Assembly: GCF_009711415.1 (NCBI RefSeq)
Contig: NZ_SMLZ01000113.1
Span: forward strand, 47,084 to 111,083
Direction of reading: 5' to 3'
Length of the DNA stretch: 64,000 bases
From: Roseibium denhamense
GTDB taxonomy: Bacteria > Pseudomonadota > Alphaproteobacteria > Rhizobiales > Stappiaceae
The notes beneath the pieces were generated by a model. That model was not told the DNA's origin. It worked only from the letters and a program-made list of their open reading frames with translations, and did no database searches. Numbering within the stretch: position 1 is the first letter of the stretch; the number at the start of each line of letters is the position of its first letter. A program made the translations under genes and the position numbers. Positions 28,824-36,836 of this stretch are shown one piece after another.

Positions 28824-29549
28824 TTAAGTTAGTAACTTTGTTATTCCTGTCGTAATCCCGACGATGTTTTTTACATGCGGGAGTATTTCAGTTATTTTTT
28901 CCCAGTATACAGACAAGAGCGCTTTCTTGGGCGAGCCAGAATTAATCTCTGTAGAAATGGCAGTTAAAAACTCCCCAGCATCTTCGTTCTTCGATTTAAA
29001 AACTTCCTCAGAAAGAATTCGTAACATCTCTTTTACTTCTTTCTGATCGTCTCCCAATTTGTTAAAGGAATTCTGTATTTCTCCTGTGTTAAAAACACTG
29101 TTATCGCCCATCGTTACGTTGTAAATAACACCCTCTTCCATCAAGCTGTTCCTCTTCAAAAAAAGTACTGCTTCATCTCGATCTAATACCCTGATGTCAT
29201 CATCTTGGTAGTCAGATGCCTCCCAAGCTATTACTTCGTTTCCGCCCTTTTTGTTTCTCGCAACAGCCCTCACAACGGACTTCGTGTTCCTAATTCTTTT
29301 ACTGATTGGAACACTATAGAAATAAAGATGTTCACGATCTTGCATTGTTTGAAGTATATCGCCCCAAACATGGCTTTTACTGATCTGAGCAGTATACAAT
29401 TCTTGCAATTTTGAATTACTATCCACCGCAAGCTTAACCGGCTTTTCTAGAATTAAAAGTCGAGCCAAAATCTTGTATTTGTAATCCCGCGCACTCGAAT
29501 CACTACAGATTTCTACGACACGAGGACATAGAACTACGCTGTTACTCAT
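28824..29549 (-). CDS. Unknown protein partnered with an AAA ATPase (possible effector)
   Basis: A 241-residue protein from the ATG at 29549 (MSNSVV); a TTG two codons upstream is a less likely start. It overlaps the upstream ATPase gene by 8 bp, so translation is coupled. Residues about 5-130 look alpha/beta, with a VKLAVDSNSKLQELYTAQI segment and later EVIAWEASDYQDDD, which faintly resembles PIN-like nucleases (weak inference). A short Gly/Asn turn-rich link (TMGDNSVFNTGEIQNSFN, 146-163) leads to a helical C-terminus ending in hydrophobic VKNIVGITTGITKLL. I do not recognise a family with confidence. Codon use is AT-rich. It ends 3 bp from the prfC stop. Confidence 0.75.
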   Translation of the reverse strand: MSNSVVLCPRVVEICSDSSARDYKYKILARLLILEKPVKLAVDSNSKLQELYTAQISKSHVWGDILQTMQDREHLYFYSVPISKRIRNTKSVVRAVARNKKGGNEVIAWEASDYQDDDIRVLDRDEAVLFLKRNSLMEEGVIYNVTMGDNSVFNTGEIQNSFNKLGDDQKEVKEMLRILSEEVFKSKNEDAGEFLTAISTEINSGSPKKALLSVYWEKITEILPHVKNIVGITTGITKLLT

Positions 29550-31308
29550 CACCAAGCATCCTCATCCGACTCTTAATTGTAGCCTTGAGGTCTTCGTCCC
29601 GCGCTTCGAAAAAATCCTTCGGCCACTCGATCCCACCAAATTTATTGATCTCGGAGAATCGAATACCAGCCCCGTCTCCAACACTCGAAGACTCTATGAA
29701 GAAGAGCCCCACTTCTTCAGATCCAGGTGAAATTGATTTATGATCGTAACTTTTATATTGCTTTTCAGCGATTCGACGAGCAAACCTTTTTATTAAATAC
29801 TCACTATGAGTTTCAATTATTATAGTGAAATTACCACCCTCTTCCTTCCGTTTGAAATTATACAAATCAATGAAAAAATCTGCAAGCTCTGCCTGCATAT
29901 TTGGATGAAGGTGAATCTCAGGTTGTTCAACTATAAATATCGCATCTTTGTCCGCAATCAGTCCTTTATACAGTATTGGCAAAACTTGGGAGTATCCGAA
30001 ACCTGAATCTATAAGATCGACATTTAGATCAACTCCGTTTACACGGCGCCGTGTGTAGATTTTACCCAAAAAGTCTTCATATTCAGAGGCATCCATCTCA
30101 ATGTCAAATCTACCAACCCAATTGTTGATGAACTCCTTCGCCTCTTGGTTGTGTTTGAGGACATTTATTATTTCAAATGCCTCTTCTTTAAGGTCACTTC
30201 CATAGGCGTCGTAGTATCTACGTGGGTATCCTCTAAGTGGTTTGACAACAGCAACTTCGCGACTGTGAAAGTAATTTCGTACTTTACTCTCTAATCCGCC
30301 GAGCCACTTACTCAGAATGTTTACAGATAACTCATCATAATCTGCTTGATACACAACCTCAAATATACTCGCATTCAAATCAAATAGATTTTCTCGAGCT
30401 GATTTGTAATGATCGAAAAAACTTGGATTTCCATCCCCACTTTCCTTGGATCCAATAGCGCTATTAATCACTCCGCCATCGAACGAACAGAACAATTGGT
30501 TATGCGAATAAAATGAAATATTTGAAATATTAATTCTTGATGACCTCTGCGCAGAGTTATTTGTCACCTTTAATTCGTAAACTATTCTACACCCTCCTGA
30601 AAAATTAAATATCTCCGAAATCAACTTCTGTGAGATATCTATGTCGACTAAACTGACTTGGTGTAATTCGTATCTAGGGCGATATCTATTGTAATGAGAT
30701 TTCCGATCACGTGCTATTCTCCGCCTAGACAAACGGAATGCTATTTTTTCATTTTCAGTAGGACCGAACAATTCTTCCGATTTTTTAATAAGATCTTTAA
30801 CTTCGACATAGAAATTACATTTGTCTTTATACTCTTTGAGAGTATAATTTTCTTCTCTTTTTCTGCTCCATCGCTCAGACCTTTCTACTAAGCTAAGCAC
30901 GTTTTCATCAAAATTTTTATCATGAGCACGCGAGCTCAAAAACTCCAAGTAATATATCCCTCTCTCGATCAGGTTTTGAATTTCTTTAAATGCATACGAC
31001 AAAACCTGATCTTTAACATCGCTTACAATTTTCTCTGATATTGTAAAATCAAATACTAACTCTTTTCTTGTGTCTTTTAGATTGAAGATGTTCTCAACTG
31101 AACCGAATGAACACAACGGCCCGTTGATCTTTATAGCAGAATTGGAACTTTCATCTATAAGGGACGAAGATTGCGAAAGCATCATTATTAACTGCAGCAC
31201 AGAACTTTTGCCGCTTCCGTTAGTGCCCATTAAAATATTCATAGGCCTCAATGAAATTTCTGCATTCTGAAATGCTCGAAAGTTTCGAAAACCAATTTCG
31301 ATTTGCAT
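29542..31308 (-). CDS. DUF3696-like AAA/ABC ATPase (AAA_15 type)
   Basis: A 588-residue SMC/RecF-like ATPase. GTNGSGKSS at 28-36 is Walker A. After a ~400-residue middle that includes a charged, coiled region (~105-215), DSGFGYSQ at 434-441 acts as signature, AIFIVEQPE at 456-464 as Walker B with Glu461, and ETHSEYL with His501 as the H-loop. The C-terminus INKFGGIEWPKDFFE (554-568) matches the DUF3696 type of ending. No Toprim nuclease motif is visible, unlike OLD proteins. Such ATPases occur in anti-phage systems with a small effector gene (Septu, PARIS). It is the first gene of a two-gene operon and AT-rich. Confidence 0.85.
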   Translation of the reverse strand: MQIEIGFRNFRAFQNAEISLRPMNILMGTNGSGKSSVLQLIMMLSQSSSLIDESSNSAIKINGPLCSFGSVENIFNLKDTRKELVFDFTISEKIVSDVKDQVLSYAFKEIQNLIERGIYYLEFLSSRAHDKNFDENVLSLVERSERWSRKREENYTLKEYKDKCNFYVEVKDLIKKSEELFGPTENEKIAFRLSRRRIARDRKSHYNRYRPRYELHQVSLVDIDISQKLISEIFNFSGGCRIVYELKVTNNSAQRSSRINISNISFYSHNQLFCSFDGGVINSAIGSKESGDGNPSFFDHYKSARENLFDLNASIFEVVYQADYDELSVNILSKWLGGLESKVRNYFHSREVAVVKPLRGYPRRYYDAYGSDLKEEAFEIINVLKHNQEAKEFINNWVGRFDIEMDASEYEDFLGKIYTRRRVNGVDLNVDLIDSGFGYSQVLPILYKGLIADKDAIFIVEQPEIHLHPNMQAELADFFIDLYNFKRKEEGGNFTIIIETHSEYLIKRFARRIAEKQYKSYDHKSISPGSEEVGLFFIESSSVGDGAGIRFSEINKFGGIEWPKDFFEARDEDLKATIKSRMRMLGDE

Positions 31309-31345
31309 ATTGAACTCGTATTTTTAAAAGAACTATTCAATGTAA

Positions 31346-31375
31346 ATTTATCACACATTATTACATAAGGTGCAA
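31346..31375 (-). promoter_or_regulatory. Possible promoter of the two-gene island operon
   Basis: Read on the minus strand, TTGCAC (31375-31370) and ATAAAT (31351-31346) have an 18-bp spacer and lie 38-67 bp upstream of the ATPase ATG. The surrounding region is very AT-rich, so chance matches are likely. Confidence 0.3.
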
Positions 31376-31405
31376 TAATTCCACTATACACTAAATGGAT
31401 GCAGC

Positions 31406-31528
31406 GCCAACGACCGCGATGACAAACCGGTGTTCCTGTTCAAGAACGCCTGGGAAATCGGCCATATCACCGAAAAATTCTCAGATGTCACTTTCCGCGA
31501 AACCCGCGAGATTGTTTACGAAGACTGA
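31406..31528 (+). pseudogene. prfC 3'-end remnant (right repeat copy)
   Basis: A fragment coding for the last ~40 residues of RF3 including the TGA, with 122 of 123 bp identical to the end of prfC. It has no start. It is presumably the original chromosomal 3' end displaced when the segment inserted. The flank after it (GCGGCGGCTGAG) is normal GC-rich chromosome. Confidence 0.9.
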
Positions 31529-31641
31529 GCGGCGGCTGAGCTGCGCCCGGTACATGACATCCCATTGACACAAAATTCCGCCAGATTTTGCGCTGGTCGG
31601 GGCACGGTCATCGGGCTGTCATACGGGATGAGATCGCACTC

Positions 31642-32487
31642 ATGTTCACGATACCGGAGCTCGCGGCAGACGCGCTTGGCAATTTTCTCACATCTTATGT
31701 TCAAAGGCGTTTTGGCCAGTCAGACCCGGAACTTGCGGAACTCGTTCCTTCCATCGGACGGATCGCGATGGAATGCATTGGCAACAGCGATGCGCTCTAC
31801 CACAATATTGAACACACCATGTTGGTGACCCTTGCCGGCCACGATATCCTGCGCGGACGTGCGCTTCACAGTCACATGCCGCCTACCGATTATGCCCATG
31901 TGATTGTTGCCTGCCTAACCCATGACATCGGGTATGTCCGGGGGATTTTGCCCGGCGACAACAAAGAAGCCTATCTGGTCAACGGGGAAGGCAAGACCGT
32001 CCGGCTCGCACGTGGTGCCTCTGATGCGGCATTGACGCCTTATCATGTGGACCGCTCAAAGCTTTATGTGCTTGAACGACTGGAGGGTACCGGTCTACTC
32101 GATCCACAAAGGGTCGCCGATGCGATTGAAGGATCCCGGTTTCCCAGCAAGTTTCCCGATGACAGCGAAATACTAGGTGATGATGCCAATCTTGTGCGGG
32201 CTGCAGACTTTATCGGTCAGTTAGGTGACCCGCATTACATCCGCAAAGCCAACGCGCTCTATTTCGAGTTTGAAGAAGCAGGGCTCAACAAGCAGCTGGG
32301 GTATGAGACGCCAGCCGATCTTGTTCACCGTTATCCGCAGTTCTATTGGAACAGTGTGGCTCCATATATTCAAAAAGCGATCGAGTATTTAAAGATCACA
32401 GCGTCCGGACGGCAGTGGATCGCAAACCTTTACTCCAATTTGCTGCTCGCTGAGCGGGATATCGCCTTGCTGGGTCCGCAGCGCTGA
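31642..32487 (+). CDS. HD-domain metal-dependent phosphohydrolase
   Basis: About 281 residues from the ATG at 31642 (MFTIPELAAD); the frame opens 18 codons earlier over sequence just after the prfC remnant. NIEHTML and ACLTHDIGYVRG supply the H...HD metal ligands of HD-family phosphohydrolases, and a later Asp in NLVRAADFIGQ completes the set. It is likely a soluble enzyme acting on a nucleotide or phosphodiester, but the substrate is unknown. It converges with the CadD-like gene with 20 bp between stops. Before the insertion it would have followed prfC directly. Confidence 0.75.
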   Translation: MFTIPELAADALGNFLTSYVQRRFGQSDPELAELVPSIGRIAMECIGNSDALYHNIEHTMLVTLAGHDILRGRALHSHMPPTDYAHVIVACLTHDIGYVRGILPGDNKEAYLVNGEGKTVRLARGASDAALTPYHVDRSKLYVLERLEGTGLLDPQRVADAIEGSRFPSKFPDDSEILGDDANLVRAADFIGQLGDPHYIRKANALYFEFEEAGLNKQLGYETPADLVHRYPQFYWNSVAPYIQKAIEYLKITASGRQWIANLYSNLLLAERDIALLGPQR

Positions 32488-32507
32488 CGATCCTACACAA
32501 TATGGCT

Positions 32508-33074
32508 TTAAAACATATCCGTTTGCGTATCCATGAGGATGTAAACGCCAGCCGCGATCATCACGAGCGGGGCGAGACGTTCGAAGAACCGCTTGCCTGC
32601 GTCCGTGGGTTTGAACACCGTGTTGACGGCCAGGGCGCATGCCAGGGTCGCGGCGATTGCAGCCACGCCGCCCAGAAGGATAAACACATCCAGCTCCCCG
32701 CGTGTGTCGGCAAAAAAAGCGGCCATGACAACAAGCGTGTCCGTGCTGAGCGAGAGAAACAAAAGAGTGGCGGTGAGCACAGACCCGGCTTGCGGTGGAG
32801 GGGGTGCGTGACGCGTTTTGCGTGACCGGTTTTTCAAGATCTCCCGGAACCCGAATGCGACCGGCACGATACCCAGAAGTCCCAGATCCGCCGGAGCAAA
32901 CACCATTGCCCCCGCGCCCAGAACCAGCGCACTGCCTAAAACAATAACATGGGCAATGAGAAAACCAATTGCCGCCATGACCGCCCGGCCACCCGCGGCC
33001 AGGGCCAGAACCGCAAAAAAGCCGTCGACATTGGTCAAACCATAGGCCAATGCGACCGTAAGCATAAGGATCAT
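32508..33074 (-). CDS. CadD-like / LysE-type membrane transporter
   Basis: A 188-residue membrane protein with five to six hydrophobic helices. The opening GLTNVDGFFAVLALAA is like the TNxDN/TDnF segment of the cadmium-resistance (CadD) and LysE families, and a second STDTLVVMAAFF repeat lies about 110 residues on. The substrate is uncertain; heavy-metal or small cation efflux would fit the family. It is a lone gene. Confidence 0.6.
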   Translation of the reverse strand: MILMLTVALAYGLTNVDGFFAVLALAAGGRAVMAAIGFLIAHVIVLGSALVLGAGAMVFAPADLGLLGIVPVAFGFREILKNRSRKTRHAPPPPQAGSVLTATLLFLSLSTDTLVVMAAFFADTRGELDVFILLGGVAAIAATLACALAVNTVFKPTDAGKRFFERLAPLVMIAAGVYILMDTQTDMF

Positions 33075-33208
33075 AAAGTCGGTTCCAGCGGCAGCGATTC
33101 AGTGAGCAAGACGCAGAAGAGTCTAGCCGCTGCTCGAACAACTTGTCTGCATCTATCTTTGTCCGCCCTAGGTACAATCCCGCCCATTACGGTTCTCCGG
33201 GCGGTGCG

Positions 33209-33616
33209 CTACCCCTCAGCCCCTGCAACGCGGATTAGGACAACCGCAGCGGCCGCGATATGGCTGAGCGTTATCAAGACCGACACGAGATGCCGAGTTT
33301 TGAAGCGCTTGGTCTGACCGGCATCTGTTGCATCGTTGATGGCTGGCATCAGGATCTGGCGTGCGTAGACCGTCGACAGCACTGTTGCGATCAAAAGAGC
33401 GCAGGAAAGCGGATCAATAAACGCTGCACCACACGCGGCAATCGCCGAGACGCCCATTACAAACAGATAAAAATGCGGAAAGGCCTTCCGGATCAGGGGA
33501 CCTGCTGTGTCCGCAGGAAGCGCGGTGAACACGAAGGCCGCAAAGCCAAACGAATAAAGGGTCATGCCACCGAACAAAAGGGCGGTCGCTAAAAGTGTGA
33601 AGGCTGAAACGATCAT
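33209..33616 (-). CDS. DUF4149 (TMEM205-like) membrane protein
   Basis: A 135-residue protein with four hydrophobic helices. Segments LLFGGMTLYSFGFAAFVFTAL and FPHFYLFVMGVSAIA are typical of DUF4149/TMEM205. Function is unknown. The ATG overlaps the upstream methyltransferase-like gene stop by 4 bp, so the two are cotranscribed. Confidence 0.7.
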   Translation of the reverse strand: MIVSAFTLLATALLFGGMTLYSFGFAAFVFTALPADTAGPLIRKAFPHFYLFVMGVSAIAACGAAFIDPLSCALLIATVLSTVYARQILMPAINDATDAGQTKRFKTRHLVSVLITLSHIAAAAVVLIRVAGAEG

Positions 33617-34428
33617 TGATCCGGTCTCCGGGACATTTTTGGCAGCATGTAAGGCACCCGCGCCTGATAGGCCCTGAACCGCGCCCCGAACTGCCCTTCA
33701 AACCGGCGCTCCTTCAACACCGGCGCCGCGAGGCAGTAGGCTGAAAGGACGAGCGCGACTACAAGCTGGTCGGGTGTCCAAACCGGAACAGTCCAGGTTG
33801 TGAGTGCAAACGAGACGTAGATTGGCTGGCGTATCAGCCGGAAAAGCCCCGTCTCCGGCATGTCCGGGAAGACCGGCCGGATGTTCTGGGCCAGCGACAT
33901 CCAGCCGAGCGCACCGGATTGAACTTCCGCGCCAGCATCATAGCTCGCCTTGATCAAGAGCAGCCATGAGAAGCCATAGAGCCCGCACAAGAGCCAGAAA
34001 ACCGCTCCCTCAGCCTGCCACCAGACAATTCCGCTTGGCGACCAGAACGCAAACAGCAAGAGCAGTTGCAGGGATGCGATAACGGCATAAGTGGTTGTAG
34101 ACAGCGCCGGGCCGTAGCCGAACGGGGCGAGCTTGCTCAGGAAGGACCGTCCGCGGCGGCTTAACAAAAGCGAATGCGTGAGTGGAAACTGCAGCAAAAG
34201 GGCCGCGTTCGCCAGATAACTCCAAGTGCCGGAAAGCTGGCCCAGACTTTCGCTCATTCCGAAAAACATGGCCACGATCATCGCAGCCACGGCAGCACCA
34301 AATATCAGATGACAGGCCAGCCCGTAAACAGTGGCAACCAGCAGCCTTGTGCGGCCAGGTGGGACGGAGCGCAAGCCCAGAACAAGGCGCAGCAATCGCA
34401 AGGCCGGATGTTTCTCTTCACTGATCAT
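33613..34428 (-). CDS. Isoprenylcysteine/NnrU-like membrane methyltransferase-family protein
   Basis: About 271 residues from the ATG at 34428 (MISEEKHPAL) with six hydrophobic helices. The C-terminal LIRQPIYVSF and KERRFEGQFGARFRAYQ segments match the phospholipid/isoprenylcysteine methyltransferase (PEMT/ICMT-like) and NnrU-type membrane families. The open frame reaches 34566, but the extra 46 residues look non-membrane and unlike the family; no clear ribosome site decides the start. It forms an operon with DUF4149 and is divergent from the CDGSH gene. Confidence 0.6.
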   Translation of the reverse strand: MISEEKHPALRLLRLVLGLRSVPPGRTRLLVATVYGLACHLIFGAAVAAMIVAMFFGMSESLGQLSGTWSYLANAALLLQFPLTHSLLLSRRGRSFLSKLAPFGYGPALSTTTYAVIASLQLLLLFAFWSPSGIVWWQAEGAVFWLLCGLYGFSWLLLIKASYDAGAEVQSGALGWMSLAQNIRPVFPDMPETGLFRLIRQPIYVSFALTTWTVPVWTPDQLVVALVLSAYCLAAPVLKERRFEGQFGARFRAYQARVPYMLPKMSRRPDQ

Positions 34429-34599
34429 GGGAAGGGAGGTAGCGCCAACAAAGGACAGCTCCAGCCCGTTTGACAGAGTGTCGCAGCTGAGTTGCGCCGG
34501 GGTCGAGAGGATTTTTTGGGTGTCCGGCCCGGCTGTTGCACTTGCCGGGCGGTGCCATGCCTCCATGTTTTGTCACGAGAAAGAGGAGAGGTCTCCGAT

Positions 34600-34839
34600 A
34601 TGTCAGATCCGGTCGTTGCCCAAACTGCCCCGTATGCCGTCGATGTCGAGGAGGGCAAAAACTACTTCTGGTGCGCCTGCGGCAAGAGCAATACCCAACC
34701 GTTTTGCGATGGCAGCCACAAGGGTACGGACTTTGCGCCGGTCAAATACACGGCCGAAAAGGACGGAAAAGCATTCTTCTGCGGTTGCAAGATGAGCGGA
34801 AAGGCCCCTCTTTGTGATGGCAGCCACTCCAGGATCTAA
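34600..34839 (+). CDS. Dual CDGSH-type iron-sulfur protein
   Basis: A 79-residue protein with two CDGSH zinc-finger-like iron-sulfur motifs: CACGKSNTQPFCDGSH and CGCKMSGKAPLCDGSH. Each supplies three Cys and one His for a 2Fe-2S cluster (mitoNEET-like fold). Likely an electron-transfer or redox-linked cytoplasmic protein. The start MSDPVVAQ is set by AGGAGAGG about 7 nt upstream; the frame continues 36 codons further upstream but without homology. Confidence 0.9.
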   Translation: MSDPVVAQTAPYAVDVEEGKNYFWCACGKSNTQPFCDGSHKGTDFAPVKYTAEKDGKAFFCGCKMSGKAPLCDGSHSRI

Positions 34840-35083
34840 CCTTGGGCGCCGCGGGCAACGCATGCGTTTTATCGTCATTTGTGTCAGTGCTATCGCATGA
34901 CTGCATTTGATTACAATACAACCTGAACGGTAAATTACGCCGATTTTCTTAAAACCTGTTCTAAAACCCCACCGTGTAAACAGGTTGCGGTCAGATAGAT
35001 CTACGTTTTTGAAACTAGGGCCGGTTAATATGAAACCAGCTGGCGGACGCCCCGCTGATCGACTGGCCTAAGTGAAATAAACC

Positions 35084-36523
35084 ATGGTTCAAGCCCGCTC
35101 TGTTAAAACAGCAGCTGAATTGAAAGACATGAAACGGCTTTATAGGCCGTTCTGGGCCGTGATCCTCATCGGCGCTGCAGGGCTGTTTGTTTTCGTGACA
35201 GTGCTGACCCTCGCGCTAGACCGCACCTCTCTTCGTGCGTCTGAGCAGATCATGGCGGCAAATGTCGACGACCGAATGAGGCTGCTTGAAAAACTGACGC
35301 TAGAATACGCGTATTGGGATGAAGCAGCTGCCAACCTCGTTGATACCGTTGATTTCGACTGGATCAGCGCAACTTTCGAAGACTATTCGAAAACAACTCT
35401 AAACATCGATGCCATTCACGTTGTAGATGGGTCAAACACTGCAAAAGCGCATGTCGTTGATGATGCCATAGCGGACGTCGATCTGAGTGACCGATACGGT
35501 CCATCGGTTTTAAAAACACTCGACGCAGCAAGGGTTAGTGAAGACCAGCAAGTTCCGGTTCCCATCACTGGATTTGTCGAACAAGGAGCGCGCTACTACC
35601 TGATAAGTGCAGCCCGCATTACCAGTTATGACAGTGAGAAAACAATCCCGACAGACCATGTGATCATGCTTACGCAAAATGTAGGCGAAGAGTTTCTGGC
35701 AGAGCTCGGTCAGCGCTACCATTTACCAGGACTGCAGGTGTCGCGTGATCCTTCTAAGCTCTGGCAAGGCGGCATTCCGATCCTAGGTTCGGACGGCACC
35801 CAGATCGGATACTTTGTCTGGTCGCCGGAACTGGCAGGCTTCAAACTCCGCCCCGCTCTGGCAGTCGGGATCCTTGGTCTCGGCATAATCGTCCTGATCG
35901 CAGCGCGTGTTTTCACAAAACGGGCGACTCAAATCGTCCATGAACTTGATCTCGCCAGACGGGAAGCCGTTGCCGTTCGCAGCCTCTTGGAAGACCAAGC
36001 CCGCCGCGATCCGTTGACCGACCTCGGCAATCGCCGCCTGCTAGATACGGTTTTGGGGGATATGGAAGATGCCCGTCCCCCTGATCCGCCCCATGCGCTT
36101 CTGAGTATTGATCTGGACGGCTTCAAGGAGATCAACGATGCCTTCGGTCATGAGACCGGGGATCAGGTCCTTCAGCATGTCGGCAAAATCCTGCTCACCC
36201 TTGCCCCGCATGATGATCAGGCCTTCCGCCTTGGAGGCGATGAGTTTGTAATCATCTTCAAATCCGCTCAGCGCGAACATGTGGAAGCGGTTGGGAGCCT
36301 CATCGTCGAACGTCTCTCCAAGCCGGTATCCGTCAACGGGTACAACTGCAAATTCGGGGCAAGTGTCGGAATTGCGTTCTCCCGCAACCCAGGCGATTTG
36401 CTTCGCAATGCGGATGTCGCGCTCTATTCGGCAAAACGCTGCGGCCGGGGACGGACATCCGTTTATTCTCATGCCCTGATGGATCTCAGGGAAGACCCTC
36501 AGCTGCTCGCCCAGCAGACGTGA
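35084..36523 (+). CDS. Membrane diguanylate cyclase (CHASE4-like + GGDEF)
   Basis: A 479-residue sensor enzyme. An N-terminal transmembrane helix (FWAVILIGAAGLFVFVTVLT, 24-43) is followed by a periplasmic CHASE4-like domain (~55-265, with EYAYWDEAAANL), a second helix (LAVGILGLGIIVLIAARVF), a linker helix and a GGDEF domain. RLGGDEFVIIF has the intact catalytic motif, so it should make cyclic di-GMP. I see no RxxD inhibitory site upstream of GGDEF, so product feedback may be missing. No EAL domain follows. The gene is monocistronic. Confidence 0.88.
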   Translation: MVQARSVKTAAELKDMKRLYRPFWAVILIGAAGLFVFVTVLTLALDRTSLRASEQIMAANVDDRMRLLEKLTLEYAYWDEAAANLVDTVDFDWISATFEDYSKTTLNIDAIHVVDGSNTAKAHVVDDAIADVDLSDRYGPSVLKTLDAARVSEDQQVPVPITGFVEQGARYYLISAARITSYDSEKTIPTDHVIMLTQNVGEEFLAELGQRYHLPGLQVSRDPSKLWQGGIPILGSDGTQIGYFVWSPELAGFKLRPALAVGILGLGIIVLIAARVFTKRATQIVHELDLARREAVAVRSLLEDQARRDPLTDLGNRRLLDTVLGDMEDARPPDPPHALLSIDLDGFKEINDAFGHETGDQVLQHVGKILLTLAPHDDQAFRLGGDEFVIIFKSAQREHVEAVGSLIVERLSKPVSVNGYNCKFGASVGIAFSRNPGDLLRNADVALYSAKRCGRGRTSVYSHALMDLREDPQLLAQQT

Positions 36524-36545
36524 CTGGCAAAACGATATTTGCCAG
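36524..36545 (+). terminator. Probable terminator after the diguanylate cyclase
   Basis: An 8-bp stem CTGGCAAA/TTTGCCAG with a 6-nt loop starts 1 bp after the gene's stop. A T-run (CTTTTT) follows 6 nt after the stem. The spacing is not ideal, so confidence is moderate. Confidence 0.5.
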
Positions 36546-36572
36546 CCGGTCTTTTTGAACTTAAGCCATCCT

Positions 36573-36836
36573 TCAGGACGCTCTGGCCGTCGGCGGCAAT
36601 TCAATATCGATGCCGAGGGTCGTCACATCGCCGGACCGGTCCATTTCAAGGCGTACGGAATCGGGATCTATCGCGATCCGCTTGGCCACGACTGCCAGAA
36701 TATCTTCCCTGAGGTTCGAGATCAGAACCGCATCGGACCCATCGGCTGCCCGTTCATGCGCGAGAAGGATCTGCAGCCGGTTCTTGGCGACCGAGGCACT
36801 CTGGCCTCTTTTGCCAAAGAGGCTGAGGATGTTCAT
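36573..36836 (-). CDS. minE: Cell division topological specificity factor MinE
   Basis: An 87-residue protein with the MinE layout: N-terminal membrane-targeting LSLFGKR and an anti-MinCD segment (NRLQILLAHER), then the topological domain (LREDILAVVAKRIAID...). It stimulates MinD ATPase and drives pole-to-pole oscillation. It overlaps minD by 4 bp. Confidence 0.95.
   Translation of the reverse strand: MNILSLFGKRGQSASVAKNRLQILLAHERAADGSDAVLISNLREDILAVVAKRIAIDPDSVRLEMDRSGDVTTLGIDIELPPTARAS

Larger units (their letters stand above)
28821..31528. mobile_element. Small genomic island at the prfC 3' end
   Basis: A 2708-bp insertion bounded by copies of the prfC 3' end, visibly AT-rich compared with the GC-rich neighbours, holding only two genes on the minus strand. 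No integrase, transposase, inverted terminal repeats or short target duplication are seen. The layout (incoming segment restores the gene end, old end left behind) is what 3'-end integration by site-specific recombination or homologous recombination would give. Chromosomal sequence resumes at 31529. Known ICE integration in prfC (SXT/R391) uses the 5' end, so this is different. Confidence 0.8.

Noticed and set aside
28824..31308. Assignment of the island pair to PARIS, Septu or Gabija
   Set aside because: The ATPase lacks a Toprim domain (not GajA/OLD) and the partner lacks clear DUF4435, HNH or UvrD features, so a known system name is not justified.
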